This document shows, in pieces, positions 8,335 through 17,092 of a stretch of 64,000 bases of DNA. The DNA is taken from NCBI GenBank assembly GCA_021300195.1, contig JAJTIE010000030.1, forward strand, positions 1 through 64,000, in the 5' to 3' direction. The notes under the pieces were generated by a model. That model made no database searches. It was not told where the DNA came from and worked only from the letters and a program-made list of their open reading frames with translations. Source of the stretch: Bacteroidota bacterium. GTDB lineage: Bacteria > Bacteroidota > Bacteroidia > J057 > JAJTIE01. A program made the position numbers and the translations under genes. How positions within the stretch are numbered: position 1 is the stretch's first letter; each line of letters starts with the position of its first letter.

Positions 8335-8753
8335 CTTAACCTTATTAAACCCAGGCTGCATCGCTTTGACGCGCTGAGCAGCCTGCCCGAACTGAAGAGA
8401 GAGAGATCGGCTCTCGGCTAGATGCGTACAGCATCCTTTCCGATACCTGCGCCATCGAGCGTGTGAATCTGGCCTTTGGCATTATGACCGGCTATCTGCC
8501 CGACGAGCTGGACGGGCTGGCCTGGCAGGCGCTGCTAGACCCGGATGAGGTAGAACGCTTTGAGCAGCAGTGGCTACTGCTACGGCTAACGGGTGACTTG
8601 GCAGAGAGCAAGTGGCTGCTCCGGCGCAAGGATGATGCGGCTATTCCGGTCATTCTCACCGCGCAAAAATTATTGCTCTCCGATCAAGCCTACCTGATCC
8701 TGCTGGCTGAAGAGCTGGGAGAGGAGCACCCCCTGGATTTTGCCATTCTGTAG
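8335..8753 (+). pseudogene. PAS-domain gene broken by a frameshift in an AG-dinucleotide tract
   Basis: Two frames together encode one plausible product. Frame A from ATG 8335 reads MLNLIKPRLHRFDALSSLPE and then LKRE. It continues only if the reading shifts inside the run AGAGAGAGAG (~8396-8405) into frame B, IGSRLDAYSILSDTCAIERV, then the PAS core FGIMTGYLPDELDGLAWQAL, ending LLAEELGEEHPLDFAIL. Removing one AG unit restores a single frame. The PAS part (WLLRRKDDAAIPVILTAQKL) is well formed. There is no output domain after it, so the original may have been a short sensor or itself a fragment. It stands alone on the plus strand between two minus-strand blocks. Alternatives: assembly error, programmed or phase-variable slippage, or decay. 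Confidence 0.6.
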
Positions 8754-8836
8754 CCCGGCATGGCCCGGGTGCCTGTGCGGGCATAAAGGCTGCCGCGTAT
8801 GAACACCCGTTTGCAGAACGCGTGCCGGACCATGGG

Positions 8837-9448
8837 CTACCAGGGCTGGTACGCAGGGTCTCTACCATCCGGCGTCGTGCGGGCTACGTCCTTGCGAGCC
8901 TGGTGAAAGTACTGGATTTTTTCCTTTGCCAGGCGCTGCATCATGGCTTCTATGTCATCCAGGCTCTGCGACTCGTAGGTGGCGCGTTTCCCGTTACCCT
9001 CGGTGGGCAGGGTTTGTGGCTGGGGGCTATCCGGCACCTCGGTGGCTGGCGGCGGTGGCGGGCTGGGCGGTGGCGGGTAGCGCCTTAGTAGCAGCTCCAG
9101 GTTGTATCGGGCCAGGTCATTATCGGGGTCCAGGCTTAGCGCCCGTATCAGTTGGTTTTTGGCGGCGCGTACGGCGGCCTCGTCGGGCTTAGCATCCTGC
9201 TGTAGTTGGGCCCACGCCTGGTTGTTGTGTACGGTAGCGCGGGCCGGGCCGGGCAGGCGCGCGTACAGGCGTGCGTAGCCACTTTCGGCCTGCGCATAGG
9301 CTCCGCTTTTCAGCAGCTTCTGGGCCCGGTTGAACTGCCGGGCCAGCTCGTCCTGCTGGGTGCCCACCTGTGCCGTACACAGCAGGTAGCAGCAGGCCAG
9401 GCCGAATAGGCGGCTGTAGGATAAAGGGGTGCGACACTGGCTACTCAT
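8837..9448 (-). CDS. BatC-like TPR protein
   Basis: 203 residues from ATG 9448, chosen because MSSQCRTPLSYSRLFGLACC begins a signal-peptide-like segment. The longer frame upstream is the shadow of the VWA gene. TPR helices span ~25-130 (QFNRAQKLLKSGAYAQAESG; ALSLDPDNDLARYNLELLLR). Then comes a proline tract (PPPPSPPPPP) and a charged tail. The start lies inside the last codons of the BatB-like gene (8-base overlap), indicating translational coupling. In Bacteroides the BatB/BatC pair belongs to the aerotolerance locus; here only this pair is visible, without MoxR, DUF58 or BatA. Likely periplasmic, paired with the VWA protein. Confidence 0.72.
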   Translation of the reverse strand: MSSQCRTPLSYSRLFGLACCYLLCTAQVGTQQDELARQFNRAQKLLKSGAYAQAESGYARLYARLPGPARATVHNNQAWAQLQQDAKPDEAAVRAAKNQLIRALSLDPDNDLARYNLELLLRRYPPPPSPPPPPATEVPDSPQPQTLPTEGNGKRATYESQSLDDIEAMMQRLAKEKIQYFHQARKDVARTTPDGRDPAYQPW

Positions 9449-10424
9449 GTACGCTTCGCTTGGGTACCGCCAGGAAAGATAGCAAAAAGCAGACAACGGC
9501 CAGTAGCAACGGATACTGATAGGCCGAAGCCACTGCCAGCCGCCCCGGGGGGTAGTAGCGGGGGGTAGCCAGCACCTCTTGGGCCAGGGCCTGCGCCAGG
9601 CTACTATCCCGCTGGCCCTGTAGCCGGTATACCTGCTGGCCAAAGCGCGCTGCCAGGCTGTCCAGCCTTAGCCTATCCGGGCGGCTGATGGCCGGGCTGC
9701 CATCTGCCAGCAGGTAGTAGCCAGTGCCATCTGGCCTGGGTACGGGCCCGCCGACCTCGGTGCCTACCAGTACGGGGATGAGCTTTACCCCCATGCCCGC
9801 TAGCCGCAATAGCCAGCTCTCATAGCTGGGCTCGCGGCTTTCGGCATCGGTAAACAGCAGCAGCACCCGGCCGCCATATTGCTGCTGGGCAGTGTCCAGG
9901 TTCAGGTAGTGGGCATAGGCCTGCCGCAGGGCATAGCGCAGCTGGGTGCGTCCGCTGGAAAACTGGCGGCTGTCCAGGTCCCTCAGGTGTAGCTCAAAGG
10001 CATCCAGATCTCGGGTAAAGGGCACATAGGTATAGGGGAAATCAGCAAAGCCAATGAGCCCGAGTTGTTGCCCCTCCAGCTGCCGGGCCACTTGCCACAT
10101 CAGCTGCCGGGTGGCAGCCAGCCGGCTGGGCTGCAGGTCTTGCACCTCCATGCTCTGGCTGGCATCCAGGGCCATCATCACCTGTAGGGGGGCGGGTTGG
10201 CTGGCCGCTGGCTTGGACAGCTGCGGGTCCATCAGGGCCAGTACCGCACAGGCATAGGCCAGGAGTAGCAGCCCGTGCCGCACCCGGGCTAGCCGGAGCA
10301 CCCGCGGATACAGGCTATAGTAGTGCTGCACCTGCTGCAGCCGCCTGTACTGCCAGCGGTAGGCCAGGAAAAGTAGTGGCAGGCCTGCAAAGGCCCAGGC
10401 CGCATGTAGCTGTCCCCACTGCAT
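9441..10424 (-). CDS. BatB-like VWA-domain membrane protein
   Basis: 327 residues. Two N-terminal transmembrane helices (~10-22 and ~50-65) precede a von Willebrand A domain with an intact metal site: DASQS at 87-91 and LLLFTDAESREPSYE around 190. A C-terminal transmembrane helix (~300-318, PLLLAVVCFLLSFLAV) ends the protein, the layout of BatA/BatB. Family knowledge: these proteins accompany MoxR ATPases and are linked to oxidative or envelope stress. Transcribed 9 bases after the WG-repeat gene and overlapping the TPR gene. The remaining Bat genes are not in the window. Confidence 0.85.
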   Translation of the reverse strand: MQWGQLHAAWAFAGLPLLFLAYRWQYRRLQQVQHYYSLYPRVLRLARVRHGLLLLAYACAVLALMDPQLSKPAASQPAPLQVMMALDASQSMEVQDLQPSRLAATRQLMWQVARQLEGQQLGLIGFADFPYTYVPFTRDLDAFELHLRDLDSRQFSSGRTQLRYALRQAYAHYLNLDTAQQQYGGRVLLLFTDAESREPSYESWLLRLAGMGVKLIPVLVGTEVGGPVPRPDGTGYYLLADGSPAISRPDRLRLDSLAARFGQQVYRLQGQRDSSLAQALAQEVLATPRYYPPGRLAVASAYQYPLLLAVVCFLLSFLAVPKRSVHE

Positions 10425-10433
10425 GGCTGTATC

Positions 10434-11591
10434 CTAGGGGGCTTGTGGGCTTGGTATGGGTTGAAAGGCGATAACCTCCTCATACTGGGGGGCTACCAGC
10501 CAGCTACCATCCTTTTTCAGCAGGCCCCACAGGCCATTCTCCTGTGCCGGGGCTATGCCGCCAGAAAAATTGCGTACTGCCTCAAACTTGAGGGGCACAA
10601 TAGGCCGCCCATCCAGGTCTATATAGCCCCATTTGCCACGCAGCTTTACGGCCGCTACTGCCTCGGAGTAGTCCAGCACCTGGTCAAAGGCGGCGGGCAC
10701 TGCTTCGGCCCCCTCCACCGATAGGTAGCCCCAGCTGCCATGCTGCTGGTAGCGTATGCGGCCCTCCACGGGCCACCCACAGTGCTGGTAGCGCAGGCTC
10801 CTCAGCCGGTGGCCCTGTGGGTCCATCAGGTGCCAGCCATCTGTGGCCTGCACCACCGTGACGGCCTGGACAAAAGGGGCTGTGCGCCGCAGATCCAGTG
10901 GAATGCGCACGGTGCCCGCCGTATCCAGGTAGCCCCACTGCCCGTCCTGGGCTACTTCGGCCAGGCCGCTGTGGTGGGGGTAGGCCTCGTCATACAGCGG
11001 CTGGATGGCCCAGCTGCCATCTGGGCGGATAAAGCCCAGTTTGCCATCCAGGCTTACCAGGGCTAGCCCCTGCCGAAAGGGATAGGCATAGCGATAACTT
11101 GGCTGGATGATCCAGAATCCGGCGGTGTCTATGTAGCCCCATAGCTGATTTAGCCTGGCGGGTGCCAGCCCGGCGGCAAAGTCGCCCACCTCCTCATAGC
11201 GGGGCTTTATCCTGGGCTGCCCCTGGTAGTCCAGGTAGCCCCATTCCTGCCCTAGCTTGATAGCCACCAGCCCGCCCGAGGGGCTGCGTGCCGCATCGTA
11301 GTAAAAGGGGATTACCTCCTGGCCAGTGCTGTCCAGGTAGCCCCATTTGCCCTGCCGCATGGCGGGCACCAGCCCGTCGCCAAACAATCCGATTCGCTCG
11401 TAGCGAAAGGGCGTAATGGGCTGACCCGACTCCCTTAGCAGGGCGTAGTGCCCCTGCTGCCGGGCGGCACCCCGGTAGATGCGGGCAGGCTGTGCGGCAG
11501 AAGTGGCCGGCAGCAATAGGCCCAGCAGGCATACCCACAGGTAGCTCTTGGCCCAATGCAGGGCCGAATCAAGAAAGGAATAGCGCTCCAT
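10434..11591 (-). CDS. WG-repeat protein, exported
   Basis: 385 residues from ATG 11591 (MERYSFLDSALHWAKSYLW). The longer frame needs a TTG start inside the upstream gene. A signal peptide ends near LLPATSAAQ. The mature part is eight ~40-45-residue WG repeats (KWGYLDSTG, EWGYLDYQG, LWGYIDTAG, KLGFIRPDG, QWGYLDTAG, SWGYLSVEG, KWGYIDLDG, LWGLLKKDG). Family knowledge: WG repeats (PF14903) form beta-rich repeat folds in Bacteroidota envelope proteins, with no defined activity. Lies between the YwqK-repeat lipoprotein and the VWA gene; probably one operon. Confidence 0.85.
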   Translation of the reverse strand: MERYSFLDSALHWAKSYLWVCLLGLLLPATSAAQPARIYRGAARQQGHYALLRESGQPITPFRYERIGLFGDGLVPAMRQGKWGYLDSTGQEVIPFYYDAARSPSGGLVAIKLGQEWGYLDYQGQPRIKPRYEEVGDFAAGLAPARLNQLWGYIDTAGFWIIQPSYRYAYPFRQGLALVSLDGKLGFIRPDGSWAIQPLYDEAYPHHSGLAEVAQDGQWGYLDTAGTVRIPLDLRRTAPFVQAVTVVQATDGWHLMDPQGHRLRSLRYQHCGWPVEGRIRYQQHGSWGYLSVEGAEAVPAAFDQVLDYSEAVAAVKLRGKWGYIDLDGRPIVPLKFEAVRNFSGGIAPAQENGLWGLLKKDGSWLVAPQYEEVIAFQPIPSPQAP

Positions 11592-11610
11592 ACCAGACAA
11601 GTACCGGAAA

Positions 11611-12783
11611 TTAGATCTGTATGCCCTCGAAAACAAATTTGCCCTGTACCTCCTTATACACCAGGGGTATGGGCAGGGGCTGGCCCTTGATCTCGAACTG
11701 GTAGATGAGTACCAGTACAGGCACCCCCTCGGCCAGGCCCAGCGAGGTATTGATGAGCCTGGGGTTGCTCAGGTCGCCCTGCTGATACAGCAGGCTCATG
11801 CCTTGGATAAACTGCGCCCTGGGCATCTGCTTCATAGCAGGCCCGGCACGGTCATACAGCAGTCCAGGCTTCTGCTCCATCAGCAGCCTCAGCTCGGTTC
11901 GGGCTACGTCTCGGGTAGCTGGTAGCACGCTGCCTTCTGCGGGCTGAAAGCTGATCTGCGATAGGCGAAACTTCCCCGCCGCATCCTTCACATACTCCAG
12001 TACCGTGCTGGCGGTGGTGTGTGTGTGCTCGGTCTGGTAGCTTACCTGGGCTACGCTCCGCCCCCCCTGGGCTGGCAGGGGCTGGCAACTGCTTATGCGA
12101 TAGCGCTTCAGGTCGCCCAGCATGCGGTGGGCAAAGTCCAGGTAGGTAACCAGGTCCTTCTCCTTGTAGGCCTGCCGGAACTCTGGGGCGGCAGTGCCAT
12201 ACAGGGCTGCATGTGCCTGCTGGACCAGTAGCGCCATGGTCTGGTTTGGCGTAGCAACGGTGAAGCCCGGAATCTGGGGGCCGTCGGGCAGCCGCGTATT
12301 GCCGCTGCTATCCACCGCTGCGGTCTGTATTTCGGCCCGATAGAGCGGGTGCTCGTCTGCCACCAGGGCACCATTGCGGTAGCGCAGATTTAGCTGTACC
12401 TTTTCTCCATCAGCCCGCAGCACCTCCAGCAGGCCATGGGGCTGGCCGTCTGCATAGTGGGTGCGTGCAGTCAGGCGCCCATCGGGTGTGTAGTGGGGGT
12501 AGTAGCCGGTGCCATCCCTCAGGCAGGCGCTATCCAGCACCCTGCCGCTGCTATCGCGAATACGCAGTACCGTCAGTAGCCGGCCCTGCTCGTACACCAG
12601 CTCTTCAAACGGCTTCCCGTTGGGGAAATAACTGATGTACGGGCCTGTCTTCAGGCTATCTGTATTTAGGCTGTATCGCTCGCTTACCTGCCCATTGGGG
12701 TACTTTTTTTCTACCGCCACTGGCTGGTGGCTGCAGCCCACCAGCAGTAGGGCCAGGCAGACCAGTAAAGTTAATCGCATCAT
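11611..12783 (-). CDS. Lipoprotein with YwqK/MORN-like repeats
   Basis: 390 residues, or 389 from the second ATG. The N-terminus MRLTLLVCLALLLVGCSH carries a lipobox (LVGC), so this is a membrane-anchored lipoprotein. Residues ~25-150 contain beta-hairpin repeats of the YwqK type (YPNGQVSERY, YFPNGKPFEELVYEQGRL, YTPDGRLTARTHYADGQPHG). YwqK itself is an antitoxin-like protein in Bacillus, but in Bacteroidota these repeats mostly occur in envelope proteins, so no antitoxin role is inferred. The C-terminal ~220 residues are an unrecognised alpha/beta region. First gene of the lipoprotein/WG/BatB/BatC operon. Confidence 0.75.
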   Translation of the reverse strand: MMRLTLLVCLALLLVGCSHQPVAVEKKYPNGQVSERYSLNTDSLKTGPYISYFPNGKPFEELVYEQGRLLTVLRIRDSSGRVLDSACLRDGTGYYPHYTPDGRLTARTHYADGQPHGLLEVLRADGEKVQLNLRYRNGALVADEHPLYRAEIQTAAVDSSGNTRLPDGPQIPGFTVATPNQTMALLVQQAHAALYGTAAPEFRQAYKEKDLVTYLDFAHRMLGDLKRYRISSCQPLPAQGGRSVAQVSYQTEHTHTTASTVLEYVKDAAGKFRLSQISFQPAEGSVLPATRDVARTELRLLMEQKPGLLYDRAGPAMKQMPRAQFIQGMSLLYQQGDLSNPRLINTSLGLAEGVPVLVLIYQFEIKGQPLPIPLVYKEVQGKFVFEGIQI

Positions 12784-12820
12784 AAGGGTTGCAATTTAGG
12801 GTTAATTGGGGTTAATCTTG

Positions 12821-12828
12821 TAGTTTTG
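12821..12828 (+). promoter_or_regulatory. -7 box upstream of the PGI/PMI gene
   Basis: TAGTTTTG is an exact TAnnTTTG match 73 bases before the ATG at 12902. The -33 element is unclear (TTG candidates at 12 and 29 bases), so treat as probable only. Confidence 0.4.
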
Positions 12829-12901
12829 CGCTTGCTGGCGTAGTGTCTCCTTTATTTTCTTATTTTCTCAAATAGCACAATCACCCATACCTATTGCCCC
12901 T

Positions 12902-13897
12902 ATGGATCCCATGCACGAGCTGATACAGCAATTCTCCGTCCAGATGCGCCGCGCCATAGAGATTGGCGCGGATGCCGAGCTGGAAGGCGGAGCAAACCCG
13001 ATTCACCAAATTGTAGTGCTGGGTCTGGGTGGCTCGGCCTTTGGTGCAGAGCTGGTGCGAGACTATGGATTTGAGCACCTGAAGAGCCCCATTAGCATCC
13101 TGCGGGGCTACGAGCTACCTGCCTTTGTGGGGCCGCATACCCTGGTGATAGCCAGCAGCTATAGCGGTAATACCGAGGAAACCCTGACTACGGTGCAGCT
13201 GGCCCATGCCCGTGGCGCACAGGTGTACTGCATTACCAGCGGGGGTGCGCTGGCAGACTTTGCCCGCCAGCAGCAGCTACCCTGCATCCTCATACCGGGT
13301 GGGCAGCCACCCCGTGCCAGCTGTGGCTACAGCTTTATCCAGCTGCTGTTTATCCTGCATGCCGTGGGGCAGCTGCCCGACTTCAAGGCAGACCTGGAGG
13401 AAGCCGTAACAACGGTGGAATCCTTTGCCGACCACGAGCTGGCACGGGCACTGGCCCAGCAGCTAAAGGATCAGGCCGTGGCCATCTATAGCGGAAACCT
13501 GGCCGAAAGCATGGCTATACGCTGGCGGCAGCAGATAAACGAGAACAGCAAGCAGCTGTGCTGGCACCACGTGGTGCCCGAGATGAACCACAATGAGCTG
13601 GTGGGATGGGAACACCCGCAGTTTATGACTGGGCAAGCCCAGGTAGTGCTACTCCGCACCCGCTTTGACCACGAACGGGTGCAGCTACGCTGGGGGCTGA
13701 ATGCGGATATCCTGCGCCAGCGCGGTGCTACGGTGCACACCGTGGAGGCCAAGGGCACAGGCCTGCTAGCCCAGCTGCTGTACCTGCTACACTATGGCGA
13801 CTGGCTAAGCTGGTACCTGGCCGAGGCCAACGGGGTGGAAGCCACACCCGTAAAGGTAATCGACTACCTGAAAAACGAGCTGGCCAAGTCCATCTAG
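12902..13897 (+). CDS. Bifunctional phosphoglucose/phosphomannose isomerase
   Basis: 331 residues, cytoplasmic. Interconverts glucose-6-P or mannose-6-P with fructose-6-P. The N-terminal SIS domain shows VVLGLGGSAFGAEL (~38-51) and the sugar-binding loop ASSYSGNTEETL (~85-96). The C-terminal domain (bact-PGI_C type) contains MNHNELVGWEHP (~220-231), which carries the conserved catalytic Glu/His-type residues. The length matches the short archaeal/Bacteroidota class rather than classical PGI. Monocistronic on the plus strand; its 3' neighbour is a decayed, convergent gene. Confidence 0.92.
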   Translation: MDPMHELIQQFSVQMRRAIEIGADAELEGGANPIHQIVVLGLGGSAFGAELVRDYGFEHLKSPISILRGYELPAFVGPHTLVIASSYSGNTEETLTTVQLAHARGAQVYCITSGGALADFARQQQLPCILIPGGQPPRASCGYSFIQLLFILHAVGQLPDFKADLEEAVTTVESFADHELARALAQQLKDQAVAIYSGNLAESMAIRWRQQINENSKQLCWHHVVPEMNHNELVGWEHPQFMTGQAQVVLLRTRFDHERVQLRWGLNADILRQRGATVHTVEAKGTGLLAQLLYLLHYGDWLSWYLAEANGVEATPVKVIDYLKNELAKSI

Positions 13898-14093
13898 TTT
13901 CTCCACCACCAGCCGGGATGCAGATAGATCGCCCGGCCAGATGCAGCGGCACACCGCAGGCAATAGCCCCGCCGCAAGTAACCGGTGGAGGGCACACAAG
14001 CGCCCCCGTGTTCCCGAATAAACTGGCGAGCGGCCGAAGGTCGATGGTCGGGCTGAATTTCCCCCGCCTGAAAAAGTGTACTACCCGAAGGTT

Positions 14094-14975
14094 CTACAGA
14101 ACCCTCAAATGGGGAAGAGCAACAAAAAGCTGCTGGGCCACCTCCTCGCGGCAGATCAGCATATTCCGCTCTTTATAGAGATCGCGGACTTGCTCCTTCC
14201 GATCAATAGAAATCTCATTCATTTTTCGCAAAAATCCATGCGGCTCAATCTGAAAATATTGGTAGTGAATATGTCCTAAGACCGCTCGAACATTTCTTGC
14301 TTCTTCTTCACTATTTACCTCCAGAATTATACTCGGCCTGCATCTCTCCAACACATCCAGCATACCCCTAAATGCCTCAGGCTCATATCCCTATATGTCA
14401 ATCTTAAGCAGACCTAGATGATGTATGTTCTTTTCTGCCAATAAGTCAGAAACTCGCCGAACCCTTATTTCAGTCTTAACCTCATTCTTACCCACTTGAT
14501 GCAAAAAAGACCAACCGTTAAATGCTAAAACAGACTCCTCTCTACCTGCAGCAACATTCTCTAACTCAACGTCAAACTTATTAAGTCTGAAATTGGCAGC
14601 TGCCCGCTCTGCTATGTTTGAATTTGGTTCGATAGCAATAACTCGCGCAGCAGGATTTGCAAGCTTTGCTTCGAGAGAATAAGAGCCATTATGAGCTCCA
14701 ATGTCCAAAATGACGGAAGCATCTTTTGTCAACGACCGCCAAATCTCGCGACTCGTATACTCCCAAGGTGTCTTCAGGCCTCCCCAGAAATAACGATTCG
14801 ATATATGGTCGTTGTAATTAATCATCATGAGCTTATCTCCACCATCCGTAGATATGGAGAATGGCCCTCTGAAATGCAAACGCTGAAAAATGAATTCAGG
14901 CGGAGAGATAGGCCTAAGGATGTTTGCCAATGTCCTGCGACAAAAATTGACAATACTATTAATTGTTTTTTTCAA
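14094..14975 (-). pseudogene. FkbM-family methyltransferase interrupted by one in-frame stop
   Basis: One frame runs 14975-14094 (293 residues) except for a TAG at 14391-14393. Before it are VILDIGAHNGSYSLEA (SAM-binding motif I, ~88-103) and IAIEPNSNIAERAAANF. The family signature KIDIEGYE reads K-I-D-I-stop-G-Y-E. The tail (GMLDVLERCRPSIILEVNSE onward) is intact. A single GAG or GAA to TAG change explains the break. Base composition is visibly AT-richer than both neighbours and codon use differs, suggesting horizontal acquisition. Such genes usually sit in polysaccharide clusters, yet this one lies 10 bases after a glutaryl-CoA dehydrogenase gene. Truncated at residue 194, the product would lack the end of its fold. 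Confidence 0.85.
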
Positions 14976-14985
14976 ATAAGTAACA

Positions 14986-16191
14986 TTATTGTTTCAAATC
15001 CCGGCGAAAGGCTGGCATACCGGTTACGTCCATACCCGTTATCAGCAGGTGTATGTCGTGCGTACCCTCGTAGGTTATCACGCTCTCCAGGTTGGCCATG
15101 TGGCGCATGATGGGATACTCCCCGGTTATGCCCATACCGCCCAGCACTTGGCGTGCCTCGCGTGCAATGTGTAGGGCCATGTCCACATTATTGCGCTTGG
15201 CCATGCTTATCTGGGCACTGGTAGCTCTGCCCTCGTTCTTCAGCTGGCCCAGGCGGTAGGTTAGCAGCTGTGCTTTGGTTATTTCAGTCAGCATTTCGGC
15301 CAGCTTCTTCTGGGTCAGCTGGAAAGAGGCAATGGGCACGTCGAACTGAATGCGCTCCAGGGCATACTTCAGGGCTACGTCGTAGCACTCCATCGCCACG
15401 CCAATGGTACCCCAGGCTATGCCGTAGCGGGCACTATCCAGGCAGCCCATGGGGCCTTTCAGGCCGCTTACGTTGGGCAGCAGGTTGGCTTTGGGCACCT
15501 TCACGTTGTCAAACACGAGCTCCCCGGTGGCGCTGGCGCGCAGGCTCCACTTATTGTGGATCTCGGGTGTGGTAAAGCCCTCCATACCACGCTCCACGAT
15601 CAGGCCGTGGATGCGGCCCTCTTCATTCTTGGCCCACACTACTGCTATTTGCGCAAAGGGGGCGTTGCTGATCCAGAGTTTGCTGCCATTCAGCAGGTAA
15701 TGGTCGCCCTTGTCCTCATAGTGGGTGGCCATGCCACTGGGGTTGCTGCCAAAGTCAGGCTCCGTCAGGCCAAAGCAGCCCATCCACTCGCCACTCGCCA
15801 GCTTGGGCAGGTATTTGCGGTGCTGCTCCTCGCTGCCGTAGGCATAGATGGGATACATCACCAGGCTACCCTGTACGGAGGCCATAGAGCGTATGCCACT
15901 GTCGCCCCGCTCCACCTCCTGCATGATGAGGCCGTAGGCCATATAGTCCAAGCCTGCACAGCCATAGGCCTCGGGCAGCATGGGGCCAAATACCCCCAGC
16001 TCGGCCATCTCGGGTATCAGGTGGGTGGGGCACTCGGCCCGCTGCGCATAGTCCTCTATGATGGGCTTTAGCTTTTCATCCACCCACTTGCGCACACTAC
16101 TGCGTATCAGCTTATACTCATCGGTTAGCAGGTCGTCCAGCTGAAAGTAGTCTGGGGCGGTGTATGTGGCGGTTTTTGTAGCGGTACTCAT
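14986..16191 (-). CDS. gcdH: Glutaryl-CoA dehydrogenase-type acyl-CoA dehydrogenase
   Basis: 401 residues, FAD-dependent, cytoplasmic. Oxidatively decarboxylates glutaryl-CoA to crotonyl-CoA in lysine/tryptophan breakdown. GCDH-like features: SSVRKWVDEKLKPIIEDY at the start, the FAD-proximal block GCFGLTEPDFGSNPSGM (~137-153), LNGSKLWISNAPFAQ (~167-181) and the catalytic Glu in TYEGTHDIH near residue 375. The GSNP and YEGTHDI motifs are typical of glutaryl-CoA rather than short-chain dehydrogenases. The enoyl-CoA hydratase gene lies 43 bases upstream on the same strand and would hydrate the crotonyl-CoA product, so the pair makes metabolic sense. A different acyl substrate cannot be excluded. 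Confidence 0.88.
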   Translation of the reverse strand: MSTATKTATYTAPDYFQLDDLLTDEYKLIRSSVRKWVDEKLKPIIEDYAQRAECPTHLIPEMAELGVFGPMLPEAYGCAGLDYMAYGLIMQEVERGDSGIRSMASVQGSLVMYPIYAYGSEEQHRKYLPKLASGEWMGCFGLTEPDFGSNPSGMATHYEDKGDHYLLNGSKLWISNAPFAQIAVVWAKNEEGRIHGLIVERGMEGFTTPEIHNKWSLRASATGELVFDNVKVPKANLLPNVSGLKGPMGCLDSARYGIAWGTIGVAMECYDVALKYALERIQFDVPIASFQLTQKKLAEMLTEITKAQLLTYRLGQLKNEGRATSAQISMAKRNNVDMALHIAREARQVLGGMGITGEYPIMRHMANLESVITYEGTHDIHLLITGMDVTGMPAFRRDLKQ

Positions 16192-16234
16192 GGTTCTTGA
16201 AAAGACAATAGATGGGGGGAAGCCTGATTAAAGA

Positions 16235-17014
16235 TCAAGCCCCGGTAAAGACGGGGGTACGTTTTTCCAGGAAGGCCGATGTACCTTCCTTACCATCGTG
16301 GCTATTGGCTGTTTTGGCAAACTGGGCAGCCTCTACCTGATAGCCATCCTGGGCGGGATCAAAGGCCGCATTCACACTGGTAATGGTGGCGGCTACGGCC
16401 AGCGGGGCCTTTTGGTAGATCTTGCCCAGCAGCGCCAGGGCATAGTCCATGGCTTCTTCCTCGGGCTTCACGGCGTTTACCAGGCCCAGGCGCTCGGCTT
16501 CCTCAGCCTTTATCATGTCTCCGGTAAGCAGCAGCTCCATGGCCTTGGTCTTGCCGATCAGGCGGGGCAGGCGCTGGGTGCCCCCATAGCCGGCTATAAT
16601 GCCCAGGTTTACCTCGGGCTGGCCAAACTTGGCCTTGGGTGTGGCCACACGCAGGTGGCAGGCCATGCTCAGCTCGCATCCGCCGCCCAGGGCAAAGCCA
16701 TTTACCAGGGCAACAATGGGCTTGGCAAACTGCTCGATACGCGCGAAAAGCTGCTGACCATAGGTACTGAACGCTGCTACCTGGCTCGGCGATAGTGCCT
16801 TGATCTCGCTAATATCTGCTCCTGCTACAAAGGCCTTGTCTCCTGCGCCGGTGAGTATGATACCCTGAACGCTGGCATCGTCTTCCAGCTCGTCCAGGGC
16901 ATCGGAAAGCTCCTGGAGCACCGTGCGGCTAAGGGCATTCAGCACTTCGGGCCGCTGTATCCGCAGCACACAGGTTTTACCGGTTCGGACTAGCTCTAAA
17001 ACTGTATACGGCAT
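16235..17014 (-). CDS. Enoyl-CoA hydratase/isomerase (crotonase family)
   Basis: 259 residues from ATG 17014 (MPYTVLELVR), preferred over the longer frame because the extra 13 residues are not family-like. Crotonase fold: AFVAGADISEIKAL (~58-71) forms the CoA oxyanion region; NGFALGGGCELSMACH (~98-113) carries the first catalytic Glu, and FGQPEVNLGIIAGYGGTQRL (~121-140) the second. Both glutamates are present, so hydratase activity is expected. Converts crotonyl-CoA or similar enoyl-CoA to 3-hydroxyacyl-CoA. Paired with the downstream glutaryl-CoA dehydrogenase gene. Confidence 0.9.
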   Translation of the reverse strand: MPYTVLELVRTGKTCVLRIQRPEVLNALSRTVLQELSDALDELEDDASVQGIILTGAGDKAFVAGADISEIKALSPSQVAAFSTYGQQLFARIEQFAKPIVALVNGFALGGGCELSMACHLRVATPKAKFGQPEVNLGIIAGYGGTQRLPRLIGKTKAMELLLTGDMIKAEEAERLGLVNAVKPEEEAMDYALALLGKIYQKAPLAVAATITSVNAAFDPAQDGYQVEAAQFAKTANSHDGKEGTSAFLEKRTPVFTGA

Positions 17015-17042
17015 AGCACTGCAACTAAAGTCGTTTAGTGCA

Positions 17043-17050
17043 CAAATATA
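17043..17050 (-). promoter_or_regulatory. -7 box of the enoyl-CoA hydratase gene
   Basis: Minus-strand TATATTTG, an exact TAnnTTTG match, leaving about 22 bases of leader before ATG 17014. No convincing -33 element at the usual distance. Confidence 0.45.
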
Positions 17051-17092
17051 CAAAGGCTTTTCAGACTATATCGGGCTGAGAGACACCATTGG

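Noticed and set aside
11611-11783. YwqK repeats read as an antitoxin of a toxin-antitoxin pair
   Set aside because: No toxin-like gene is adjacent, and the lipobox plus large C-terminal region point to an envelope lipoprotein.
13898-14093. Intergenic stretch after the sugar isomerase gene as a small gene or RNA
   Set aside because: No start/RBS pattern, hairpin with T-run, or recognisable motif; I see nothing in it.
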